In this document: positions 1 to 7,350 of the stretch, piece by piece | Layout: every line of letters starts with the position of its first letter | How positions within the stretch are numbered: the stretch's first letter is position 1 | IMG/VR virus record: IMGVR_UViG_3300048032_000821 | Span: 1 to 52,950 of that record | Length of the DNA stretch: 52,950 nt | Reading direction: 5' to 3' (one strand) | Source of the DNA: a virus | Notes under the pieces: generated by a model | The model's database searches: none | The model's input: the letters and a program-made list of their open reading frames with translations, nothing else | What the model was told of the DNA's origin: nothing | Program-made: the position numbers and the translations under genes

Positions 1-2
1 CA

Positions 3-701
3 GATGCTCGTAACCTAGCAATCGACGAGATTCACTACAGCCTCGTCGATGTAATGTCTGACGGTGTTGTTCAGCCACACCCTGACATGTTCGCAACCAT
101 GTACATGGAATCAGACAATGGTGTCTACCGTAACATGCTTGGCATTCGTAACAGTCACAACAAACGCTTCGGTGCATCCGCATGTTCCGGTTCATCTGTT
201 CTCGTATGCAGTAACGGTTGCTTCTCTGGTGATCACATCATCTCCAGCAAGCACACCAAAAATGTACACGAATCATTCAACAATCGTGTATCTGACATGT
301 TCAATGGTGTCATCAATACATGGATCAAGAACGAACATCGATACAATGGATACAAAGCTACTGAGCTATCTGACTCAGACTTCGCTCAATTGCTTGGTGA
401 TGCTATCATCCACAAAGCAATCAACCCCAGCAAAGCTCGCAAAGTATTCGAAGAATATGTGGAACCTCGTCACGATGCATTCTCCGATCGCAATGCCTGG
501 TCTGCATTCAACGCATTTACTGAGATTCACAAAGAATCCCCAGTACAAATCGCTGACTCAGCCAAGCGTGGTATCGCACTGCACAATGTATTCGATCGTT
601 TCTGCAACAATCAAATCGAACATGAAATGTCATCATATGTTCCTGAGCTTGAATACAATCAATCTCAAGGTCAGCTACAACTCATAGATTCCAACAATTA
701 A
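3..701 (+). CDS. DUF932-family phage protein, 5' end outside window
   Basis: The frame is open from the first bases of the window, so the true start lies to the left and only the C-terminal part, about 232 residues, is seen. The stretch LGIRNSHNKR, followed by VLVCSNGCFSGD and a KHT, matches the conserved core of DUF932 (phage/plasmid-like protein TIGR03299), which is widespread in phages and plasmids and has no settled biochemical role. The rest is helical and charged. It is the first gene of the rightward early block and is followed by the zinc-ribbon and GP88 genes. Family assignment is fairly sure; function is unknown. Confidence 0.8.
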   Translation, partial: DARNLAIDEIHYSLVDVMSDGVVQPHPDMFATMYMESDNGVYRNMLGIRNSHNKRFGASACSGSSVLVCSNGCFSGDHIISSKHTKNVHESFNNRVSDMFNGVINTWIKNEHRYNGYKATELSDSDFAQLLGDAIIHKAINPSKARKVFEEYVEPRHDAFSDRNAWSAFNAFTEIHKESPVQIADSAKRGIALHNVFDRFCNNQIEHEMSSYVPELEYNQSQGQLQLIDSNN

Positions 702-786
702 TCTAGGATTCGCTCTAAAGATCCTGCGCAATCGTAAAAAACATACACCTGAGCAGATCACAGAAGCTAACCGCACTGTTGAAATC

Positions 787-918
787 ATGAACTCAATGCG
801 TATTTGCCCAATGTGCAATTCACGCATCATCTACTATAACCAGTACCAACTAGGGGGATGCTTCCCCTGTTTACAATGGAAAACAATAAAACCACACACC
901 AAATCACATGGTCTGTAG
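787..918 (+). CDS. Small zinc-ribbon-like protein (43 aa)
   Basis: A short frame encodes a 43-residue protein with two CxxC pairs, CPMC at residues 7-10 and CFPC at 25-28, a spacing typical of a zinc ribbon. The ATG at 787 is the first ATG after the DUF932 gene. The same frame stays open upstream from 688 and reads like protein (helical, charged), so a non-ATG start or a frameshift from the preceding gene is possible. It overlaps the start of the GP88-like gene by 43 bases. No known function; zinc binding is inferred from the cysteine spacing only. Confidence 0.45.
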   Translation: MNSMRICPMCNSRIIYYNQYQLGGCFPCLQWKTIKPHTKSHGL

Positions 919-1649
919 GTAATTCAAAACTACCAAAACGAATCATACACCTCAGTCTGCCATCGGGTCATACATGTCCCGCAGCCGACCGATGCTTATC
1001 CAAAGCACATATGATCACCGGTAAGATTACCGACGGACCAAACTGTGAATTCAGATGCTATAGTGCCATGCAAGAAGCAATCTATACGCATCTCCGTAAT
1101 CAACGCTGGAACACCTTGTTCCGACTCAAAGGTGAGTCACGCAAGAAAATGTTCCAACTACTATCAGCATCGCTCAAGCGTAAGCATGACGCATACATTG
1201 CTGATCATGGCCAACGACCAATCATCCGTGCTCATGTAGGTGGTGACTTCTTCAATAAGTCCTACTTCCTAGCATGGATGGATCTGGCAAAAGCCTATGC
1301 TCCAACCTGGTTCTATGCATATACCAAACGCATCGACCTATGGCTTGAGAACATCGACCAGATACCACCCAACTTCGAGCTTAACGCATCATTTGGTGGT
1401 AAACATGATTCACTGATTGAGCCTAACAATCTCAAGTCAGCTCGCGTCGTCTACAGTATTGAAGAAGCAGAAAGACTTGGTCTTGAGCTCGATAAAGACG
1501 ACAGTCACGCATACACCCGCGGACCTAGCTTCGCTCAATTGATTCATGGCTGTCAACCAGCCAAATCTAAAGCAAGCAAAGCACTCGCACAACTCAAACA
1601 CGCAAATGGCTGGACAGGATATAATAAGCGTTCCAAGAGCGTGTCGTAA
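876..1649 (+). CDS. Phage gene product 88 (GP88) family protein
   Basis: About 257 residues. Early cysteines (HTCPAADRC, then C at about residue 55 and CYS) precede the segment IRAHVGGDFFNKSYFLAW and then FYAYTK. This cysteine-rich N-terminus plus the GDFF...AW...FYAYTK core is the hallmark of the GP88 family found in many phages and some mobile elements. Its activity has not been established. I prefer the ATG at 876; an upstream ATG at 858 would add MLPLFT but overlaps the zinc-ribbon frame further. An ACCACACACC motif lies just inside the gene at 891-900. The 3' end overlaps the next gene. Confidence 0.75.
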   Translation: MENNKTTHQITWSVGNSKLPKRIIHLSLPSGHTCPAADRCLSKAHMITGKITDGPNCEFRCYSAMQEAIYTHLRNQRWNTLFRLKGESRKKMFQLLSASLKRKHDAYIADHGQRPIIRAHVGGDFFNKSYFLAWMDLAKAYAPTWFYAYTKRIDLWLENIDQIPPNFELNASFGGKHDSLIEPNNLKSARVVYSIEEAERLGLELDKDDSHAYTRGPSFAQLIHGCQPAKSKASKALAQLKHANGWTGYNKRSKSVS

Positions 1650-2283
1650 GCGTATCGAATCTTTCTTCCCTACAATTACACAGGAAGACAAGACTCGTTA
1701 CCTAAATGATTGGCAATCTATCATCCCAAGATCTGATCAACAGCATGTTAATCGTTATCGATTCGCATACTGCACTGTTCATACATCCTGGGCAAACAGC
1801 GTTGATCAATACAATGCTATCAAGCGTACCCATGCAGATACTACATACAACTCTCTGCTCCGTATGCTCAAGAATAGTCAAGGTGGTATGTATCAAATCA
1901 AAGCCACCGGTATTGATCATCTGCAATCGCTATGGACGAACAACAGACAATTGTTCACTCCAGATACAGACAACTGGCAAACTTGGCGTACTAAGCTTAG
2001 CAAAAATCTAAAAAAGCTAGGCTTAGCCAAAACCTCGTTTGCTATCGAAATGATCCGCCCGCTCGATGCACAAATCATCTGTATCGATCGTCACATGTTC
2101 AAAGCATTCGGTTGGGAAAATGTCGATTACGCATGCAGTTACGACCAGTACAAATACTACGAAGACTACTGGAACGAGCTCAGTAATCATTACGACATCC
2201 CACCCGTTATCTCACGCAACATGTTCTGGGATCAAATACAACAACAGCCTGATTCAATGTATTGGGCAAAATATCTAAACTAA
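1606..2283 (+). CDS. Possible HhH-GPD-like DNA glycosylase-fold protein
   Basis: With the ATG at 1606 the product has 225 residues; an earlier ATG at 1546 would deepen the overlap with the GP88 gene. The segment KNLKKLGLAKTSFAIEM followed by CIDRHMFKAFGW resembles the helix-hairpin-helix plus catalytic-Asp region of HhH-GPD base-excision proteins, in which a GxG/K hairpin precedes a (C/L)DxH motif. The rest is not recognised. The 44-base overlap with the GP88-like gene suggests co-expression. The fold call rests on one motif and could be wrong; glycosylase activity is not claimed. Confidence 0.45.
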   Translation: MAGQDIISVPRACRKRIESFFPTITQEDKTRYLNDWQSIIPRSDQQHVNRYRFAYCTVHTSWANSVDQYNAIKRTHADTTYNSLLRMLKNSQGGMYQIKATGIDHLQSLWTNNRQLFTPDTDNWQTWRTKLSKNLKKLGLAKTSFAIEMIRPLDAQIICIDRHMFKAFGWENVDYACSYDQYKYYEDYWNELSNHYDIPPVISRNMFWDQIQQQPDSMYWAKYLN

Positions 2284-2285
2284 CA

Positions 2286-2295
2286 ACCACACACC
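2286..2295 (+). promoter_or_regulatory. ACCACACACC leader motif before rIIB
   Basis: The 10-mer ACCACACACC ends directly against the ATG of rIIB. The same 10-mer occurs at 891-900, 3252-3261, 46984-46993 (-) and 52675-52684 (-), and nine of its bases at 6794-6802. It sits where a ribosome-binding site would be, yet is not purine-rich, so it may be a translation enhancer, a protein-binding leader or part of a promoter. Confidence 0.5.
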
Positions 2296-3252
2296 ATGAC
2301 TAATATAGACTACGCACTCGGACCCTCATCGGTCTTCATCTACGACAGGCTCAACAACAAGCCTATCGAAATTACTAACGACAGACTGAACTACCAATCT
2401 ATCATCGAAGCAATCAAAGCAAACGATGAAGATCAAGTTCGTGATCTACTCAATGAGAATCAAGTTCTCAACAATGTATCCAACGGCAGAGTAACCGTAA
2501 CTGGTAACACTGTACTACTCGACGGTAGAGAATTACATTCTGCCGAAGCTAAAAAGCTAGTCGATCTAGTATCCGAAGGTGCTACCAACATTGATCGCTG
2601 GTTTCGTTTCATCGAGAAATTGTACAACAATCCAAGCTATCATTGCCGTGAGCAAGCATACAACTTCATTGCACACTCTGGTATGCCAATGACTGAGAAT
2701 GGTAATATCATCGGATACAAAGGAGTACGCGATGACTACAAAGATAAATACTCTGGCAAGTTCGACAACAGCGTCGGCCAAGTACTACGCATGTCACGCA
2801 CAGATGTTGACGACAATCCAAATAACGGATGTTCATCTGGCTTCCATGTCGGTTCACACGACTATGCAGACAGCTGGGCAGGCTCAGACGGTCGTCTCAT
2901 GATTGTCGAATACAGTCCTACTGACATTGTATCTGTACCCGACGAATCCGGATACGGTAAACTTCGTGTCAGCGAATACAAAGTTATCGCCGAGAGTTCA
3001 TCACGATCCAAACTCAATAACGGTAGCTACGGTGTTTCATCAGTTGACAGCAATGCATTGTTTGACTGGCTCGACAATCGTGTATGCGACAACCTGCCAG
3101 TTTACTACCGTGAAGTACAGCATGCATTCCCAAATGTAACAATGTCTGATGTACGCGACTGTATCATGGACAACAGCGAATACCATCCTGACTTCACATT
3201 CGATTCTGAACTTAACGATTACACAATCAAGTTCCAGTATCTTCCATCCTAA
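2296..3252 (+). CDS. rIIB: rIIB-like protein
   Basis: 318 residues, close to the usual length of T4 rIIB relatives. The central block has the family signature: WFRFIEKLYNNPSYHCREQ, then MPMTENGNIIGYKGVRDDY, then YSGKFDNSVGQVLRMSR with DVDD, then GCSSGFHVGS and later a DIVSVPDE segment. T4 rIIB acts with rIIA at the host membrane and is known for overcoming exclusion by resident prophages; the biochemical mechanism is unresolved. Here rIIB precedes rIIA, separated by a 61-base leader, and both have the ACCACACACC motif in front. Assignment is firm at family level. Confidence 0.88.
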   Translation: MTNIDYALGPSSVFIYDRLNNKPIEITNDRLNYQSIIEAIKANDEDQVRDLLNENQVLNNVSNGRVTVTGNTVLLDGRELHSAEAKKLVDLVSEGATNIDRWFRFIEKLYNNPSYHCREQAYNFIAHSGMPMTENGNIIGYKGVRDDYKDKYSGKFDNSVGQVLRMSRTDVDDNPNNGCSSGFHVGSHDYADSWAGSDGRLMIVEYSPTDIVSVPDESGYGKLRVSEYKVIAESSSRSKLNNGSYGVSSVDSNALFDWLDNRVCDNLPVYYREVQHAFPNVTMSDVRDCIMDNSEYHPDFTFDSELNDYTIKFQYLPS

Positions 3253-3313
3253 CCACACACCATATGACCTGAGCATGTCATAAAACTGCTCATACACACC
3301 AAAAATAACTACT
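3252..3313 (+). promoter_or_regulatory. rIIA leader with ACCACACACC motif and hairpin
   Basis: The 61 bases between rIIB and rIIA start with ACCACACACC (3252-3261). They contain TGAGC and GCTCA arms able to form a small hairpin, then a second partial copy (ACACACC) about a dozen bases before the rIIA ATG. No Shine-Dalgarno sequence is visible. The arrangement suggests expression control of rIIA separate from rIIB. Confidence 0.35.
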
Positions 3314-5443
3314 ATGAAATTATCAACTAATACAACTAACTACTCTACTACTATTAATAAATCAGCAGACTTCGGTATCGAAGACTCAGATCTATCCCAC
3401 ATCATGGGCATACTCAGATCTCAGATCTATTCAGATAAACTGCTCGCGGTTATTCGCGAATATTCTACCAATGCTGTAGATGCAAATACTGAAGCAAACA
3501 ACACCAATCCAATCAGTATTATATTACCAACCATACAGGATCCAACACTATCATTCCGTGACTTCGGTAATGGTTTATCTGATGAAGAAGTATGCAATCT
3601 ATATGTCAAATATGGTGCATCTACTAAACGATCATCCAATGATTATACTGGCTGTCTCGGTATCGGATGCAAAGCTGGCTTCGCATACGGCGATTCATTC
3701 CAAGTAATCAGCTATACCAAATCACATATTACTACATGGCTTGCTCGTATTGATGAATCTCAGCGTGGTACAATCAGCCTGTTGCACAAAGAACCAAACA
3801 CTAATCGACCAACAGGTACAGATGTTCGTGTATCCATTCGCAAAGATGACATTGATTCATGCGTATCCAAAGCAAAAGAGTTCTTCAAATACTGGAAGAT
3901 TCAACCGCATTGTAATCTTGAGCTTAGTAAGATCAATATCATTGAATCAACAGATGACTGGGCAATACAAGCTGATAAATCAGGTCATTATCAATACGCT
4001 CGTAACTACGGCGGTGCCAGTCTTGTCATGGGTAACATTCGCTATCCAATCGATCACAATCAACTCAATATCAACAACGATGCCGGTCTTCTCGCACAAT
4101 CTAACAGTGTAATATTGTACGCACCACTCGGTACTGTCGACATCGCTGCCAATCGTGAGTCTCTCGAATATACCGATCGTACACGCAATGCACTTGTAGC
4201 AATGACAAATAACATGCTCATCGATCTGATATCTCGCACAACCAAATGGGTTTCAAGTGCACCCAGTCGTATCAAAGCATCTATATCTGCTGACAAATAT
4301 GCATCAGTATTACCCAATCAATTGCATCGTACAATTGTATCAAAATGTACATGGCAAAATCTGCCACTGCTCAACACAATCAAATTCGGACCATCAAGTA
4401 TCAAGTGTCACGAGCGTACTACATCCTGGCGAGCATCAGATAATACCTATCGTAACAGCTCTAGCGATGCTACCTCATGCGGTCTTACTAAACATGTTAA
4501 ACTTGTTGTATACTCAGATGACAAGATTGCAGTATCCAATGCTACACGAAGAATCAGAACTCTTCAGCATGAATCAACTACTGCAAACGAAGATAAATAC
4601 TATGTAATTCCTCGTAGCCGTCTTAATGAAGTTACACCTCAACTCACTCCAGATGACTATACAAATCTTGATAACATTGATCCGCTCAAACCAACACGCA
4701 CAGCCAGCACTATCACAAATAATACTACTAAAAAATCTGTTCGTATCAATGTCTGCGAAATTAAACCTAATACATTAAAATCATCAAGATTGTCAGAAGA
4801 GGTTACTCCTACACCTATGGATGACGGACGCTATGTCTATGTACCACTCGATCGTTTCGACTGGCTCGACAAAGCTGATGCTCTCGATCATCTCGATAAC
4901 ATTCGTCAAGCACTCAACTATCTACACTGCAACGGTGCCGAGAAAAACAAACCTGTCATTCATGGTGTCAAAAAACATCATGTCAAAAAACTGGATGATC
5001 AATGGATTACGCTTGATACATATCTCGCTGAATTGTTTACAGCATGGCAATTGAACAACCAACATGATGCCGACTTATATGCAAAAGTAACATCCAAAGC
5101 TATGCACAGTCTACCCGAAAAAGACATGGCAAATATACTATCACAATCACCCGATCTAGACATCGCACTATTCGGGTATGTCGTACAAACATTCCATAAA
5201 AACTCACGATATAATTATGGTAATACTGATCTGACTAACAGTAATGACATCATCAACCTATACAATGTCATGATCCGTCTTCAACTAACTGACCGGTCAA
5301 ATTATCTAACCGACATGTCAGAGTATATGAGTAAACACTATCCATTGCTCGATATCATGAGCATTAGACAGTGGGCAGATAACAAAGACGATATCGCCAG
5401 ACATATCCACAAATATATCAACGCAGTAAGAGATCTAATATAA
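3314..5443 (+). CDS. rIIA: rIIA-like protein with GHKL ATPase domain
   Basis: 709 residues. The N-terminal 250 residues carry the GHKL (gyrase/Hsp90/histidine kinase/MutL) ATP-binding motifs: REYSTNAVDA (N53, D56) as the N box, DFGNGLS (from D83) as the first glycine box and GCLGIGCKAGFAY (about 113-125) as the second. This is the architecture of T4 rIIA. The C-terminal two-thirds is unrecognised and locally helical. Partner of the adjacent rIIB product, probably at the membrane. The stop overlaps the next ATG (TAATG), so the following small gene is translationally coupled. Confidence 0.88.
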   Translation: MKLSTNTTNYSTTINKSADFGIEDSDLSHIMGILRSQIYSDKLLAVIREYSTNAVDANTEANNTNPISIILPTIQDPTLSFRDFGNGLSDEEVCNLYVKYGASTKRSSNDYTGCLGIGCKAGFAYGDSFQVISYTKSHITTWLARIDESQRGTISLLHKEPNTNRPTGTDVRVSIRKDDIDSCVSKAKEFFKYWKIQPHCNLELSKINIIESTDDWAIQADKSGHYQYARNYGGASLVMGNIRYPIDHNQLNINNDAGLLAQSNSVILYAPLGTVDIAANRESLEYTDRTRNALVAMTNNMLIDLISRTTKWVSSAPSRIKASISADKYASVLPNQLHRTIVSKCTWQNLPLLNTIKFGPSSIKCHERTTSWRASDNTYRNSSSDATSCGLTKHVKLVVYSDDKIAVSNATRRIRTLQHESTTANEDKYYVIPRSRLNEVTPQLTPDDYTNLDNIDPLKPTRTASTITNNTTKKSVRINVCEIKPNTLKSSRLSEEVTPTPMDDGRYVYVPLDRFDWLDKADALDHLDNIRQALNYLHCNGAEKNKPVIHGVKKHHVKKLDDQWITLDTYLAELFTAWQLNNQHDADLYAKVTSKAMHSLPEKDMANILSQSPDLDIALFGYVVQTFHKNSRYNYGNTDLTNSNDIINLYNVMIRLQLTDRSNYLTDMSEYMSKHYPLLDIMSIRQWADNKDDIARHIHKYINAVRDLI

Positions 5444-5703
5444 TGAAGGAATTAACTATACCAACATCTGAGCTTAAATGCTTAACCTTCACTAGAGAAA
5501 TGGGATTATATCAAAAACACGGAACAGTCCCAGGCTCTGAATACGATGACATGCCCTACATACCAGGTCGAGGATCTAAACACATGTATGAATATATACA
5601 AGTCATCGTACCAGACTACTTCGTAGAAGAATGCAATCTATGTATGAATGTAAGACGCTGGGATCTTGATACAATAGAAAATTATACAAAAAATAACTCA
5701 TGA
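5443..5703 (+). CDS. Hypothetical protein (86 aa)
   Basis: The start overlaps the rIIA stop and the end overlaps the next gene by four bases (ATGA), so it lies in a tightly coupled run with rIIA. The product has 86 residues, is mixed alpha/beta in character and holds a CNLC pair near residue 65. It has no signal peptide or membrane segment. I do not recognise the family. Position alone suggests an early accessory protein linked to the rII genes. Confidence 0.7.
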   Translation: MKELTIPTSELKCLTFTREMGLYQKHGTVPGSEYDDMPYIPGRGSKHMYEYIQVIVPDYFVEECNLCMNVRRWDLDTIENYTKNNS

Positions 5704-6047
5704 ATATTCACACACCATTACCGTACAGCTTTGCCACTAATCGTGGCACTGCTTCCAAACTACAATTCCACGCCATTGATGCACCTATGCACAGTGCAAG
5801 TTGTAACAAGCCAGATCTACCACGCGATACTGTATGTATATCTAAAAGTGCATACAATGTTCACTACCGTGTACAATGGGGACACGATAACTGGAGTTAT
5901 ACTCAAGTTGATGTTCCTCAAAAAGTTGGCAATCAACAAGGAACTGTGTGGTTAACAGGTGGCTCACCATCCATCGATAAACACAATGATGTCATGGACA
6001 CAGTAAAATCTTTGCATCCAATGGTGATGCAGTTGTTCAGTTCGTAG
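5700..6047 (+). CDS. Hypothetical protein (115 aa)
   Basis: Starts inside the stop of the previous gene (ATGA). The 115-residue product is unrecognised. Visible features are two cysteines near residues 34 and 46, a glycine-rich centre (VGNQQGTVWLTGGSP) and aromatic residues suggesting a small beta-rich fold. It is the last gene before a strong intrinsic terminator at 6060-6097, which closes the rIIB-rIIA transcription unit. Confidence 0.65.
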   Translation: MNIHTPLPYSFATNRGTASKLQFHAIDAPMHSASCNKPDLPRDTVCISKSAYNVHYRVQWGHDNWSYTQVDVPQKVGNQQGTVWLTGGSPSIDKHNDVMDTVKSLHPMVMQLFSS

Positions 6048-6059
6048 CATAATAGTTAG

Positions 6060-6097
6060 CCCTGTCAGCACACATCGTGTTGGCAGGGTTTTCTTTT
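6060..6097 (+). terminator. Intrinsic terminator after the rII block
   Basis: Arms 6060-6071 and 6077-6088 form a 12-bp stem (two G-U wobbles) with a 5-base loop, followed by TTTTCTTTT. It sits 12 bases after the stop of the last gene. The T-tract runs into a 16-base sequence repeated after the terminator at 7315. Confidence 0.85.
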
Positions 6098-6352
6098 GTC
6101 CCGAGTCATCATGGCTAGCTTACTATCATACATTCCAATATTCGAATACTTCACAGCTCAAGTCTGTTTATCTATGCGTTCCATATCTGCCTATCCGTTC
6201 GTTTATGCACAGGGTGAATCCTTCCCCACAACACGGGGCTCAAGTCAGGATTTTAAGATCCTATGGGGTGAGGAGAGAGGCAGGCATCCGTACAGTTCGG
6301 TTCGCTTGTATCACAATCAACTAATTCGTTCCCTCTCGATTCATTACTAACT
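6098..6352 (+). other. 255-base gap; possible leader or structured RNA
   Basis: No convincing gene. One frame starting with ATG at 6111 is open for 79 codons to 6350, but its product (Ser/Tyr/Arg-rich, no recognisable motif) does not look like a real protein. The DNA holds short hairpins: CCCC/GGGG around an ACAACAC loop near 6225-6239, and AGGAT/ATCCT around TTTAAG near 6247-6262. It begins with GTCCCGAGTCAT, repeated at 7351-7362. It may carry the promoter and leader of the next gene. Confidence 0.3.
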
Positions 6353-6727
6353 ATGCCTACTATCGCTAACTTAATCGCTAAGTCTCAACTCTCCGCAGGT
6401 ACTCACTCTCTTCGTCTTGTTAAAGCAACACATGATGCTAATAACGGGAGAATTGCCATTCTCTTCGGTTCCAATGAGCATGAGGGTCTTGCGTCTGAGT
6501 CAGTGATGCCTGATCAGCTTGATTGGGTGTTGCCAATTTGGATGAGCAAACTCGGTAACTCAGTTTCCTTTGATCTTGAAACTGATTTCGATTCCGATTT
6601 TGCCATGCGTGAATCAATCGTTGCATCTCTCAATGATGCCGTTGGTGAGTACTTTGATATGGTTGTCGAAGAAGCTGACCTTGCTCCACTCAATGGTACT
6701 AAGCTCTTCAATTGTACCTTCGCCTAA
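6353..6727 (+). CDS. Hypothetical acidic protein (124 aa)
   Basis: Starts with ATG after a 255-base untranslated gap. The 124-residue product is acidic, especially in its second half (FDLETDFDSDF, MVVEEADLAP), and has no cysteine pairs or membrane segment except one Cys near the end. I see no family signature. Its isolated position between two hairpins suggests a separately transcribed, perhaps abundant, small early protein. Its codons are GAT/GCT/CTC-rich compared with the rII genes, which may reflect higher expression. Confidence 0.7.
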   Translation: MPTIANLIAKSQLSAGTHSLRLVKATHDANNGRIAILFGSNEHEGLASESVMPDQLDWVLPIWMSKLGNSVSFDLETDFDSDFAMRESIVASLNDAVGEYFDMVVEEADLAPLNGTKLFNCTFA

Positions 6728-6739
6728 TCCATCAATCTT

Positions 6740-6770
6740 GGGCAGGCAGAGTCCGATCCTCTGTCTGTCC
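6740..6770 (+). terminator. Long hairpin, possible terminator or processing site
   Basis: Arms 6740-6751 and 6759-6770 pair over 12 bp (two G-U wobbles) around a 7-base loop, 12 bases after a stop codon. No T-tract follows, so it may be a weak or factor-dependent terminator, an mRNA-stabilising stem or an RNase III site. Confidence 0.4.
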
Positions 6771-6793
6771 GCTAATCATTTACTAATTCTGAT

Positions 6794-6802
6794 CCACACA
6801 CC
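6794..6802 (+). promoter_or_regulatory. CCACACACC leader motif
   Basis: Nine of ten bases of the early leader motif (T instead of A at its first base), 15 bases before the ATG at 6818. The intervening sequence is purine-poor, so there is no Shine-Dalgarno alternative. Confidence 0.4.
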
Positions 6803-6817
6803 AACTAACTCACTATC

Positions 6818-7306
6818 ATGAAATACTACGACGAATTTGATAACGGACAATTGTGTGCATACAAACATGCATTACACATAATCCAAGATCTTTATAAAAA
6901 ATTAGAAGATCCTGAAACAAACGGAGAACTTGCTGAAATATCTTATCAAGAACAATATACAGCACACCAAGCTAAAAAAGATATACTCGATAAAGCGAAA
7001 GCAGAAATAAAACAACAATTTCAAAGCGTACAAGATAATAACTACACCGATGACGATCAGTATAAAAATAAAGATGCACACGCTTTGTACAATGAAAAAG
7101 CCTGTGAAGAAGTCTCTCAAGACCTTACAACATCTCTAAGTGATCTTTTAGATGAAGCAACAGAAGAAAACGACTTCTCAATCTTCAGCGATATGACACC
7201 TGAACAACTCGGTAAACGAGGTTGGACATGGGAAGTTGGTAAAGGAATGGTAAGAAAACCTAAACCTTGCTGTCCACATTGTCATCAAAAGCTATGGTGG
7301 GAATAA
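6818..7306 (+). CDS. Hypothetical coiled-coil protein with C-terminal Cys/His cluster
   Basis: 162 residues, strongly charged and helical, probably coiled-coil through residues 20-120 (many Lys, Glu and Gln). The C-terminus reads KPCCPHCHQKLWW, a CPHC knuckle that could bind a metal, though no second CxxC pair is present. It has its own leader (CACACACC motif) and its own strong terminator at 7315, so it is probably a single-gene transcription unit. No family recognised. Confidence 0.7.
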   Translation: MKYYDEFDNGQLCAYKHALHIIQDLYKKLEDPETNGELAEISYQEQYTAHQAKKDILDKAKAEIKQQFQSVQDNNYTDDDQYKNKDAHALYNEKACEEVSQDLTTSLSDLLDEATEENDFSIFSDMTPEQLGKRGWTWEVGKGMVRKPKPCCPHCHQKLWWE

Positions 7307-7314
7307 CACCAAAC

Positions 7315-7350
7315 GACCTCGATACTATCACGGTATCGGGGTCTTTTTTT
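7315..7350 (+). terminator. Intrinsic terminator closing the early block
   Basis: Arms 7315-7326 and 7332-7343 form a 12-bp stem with two G-U wobbles and a 5-base loop, followed by seven T. The sequence running out of the T-tract, 7347-7362, repeats 6094-6109 exactly. Confidence 0.9.

Noticed and set aside
64-687. 207-codon + strand frame overlapping the DUF932 gene
   Set aside because: Its translation is Thr/Ser/His-rich without motifs, while the overlapping frame carries the DUF932 signature. It is a shadow caused by codon bias.
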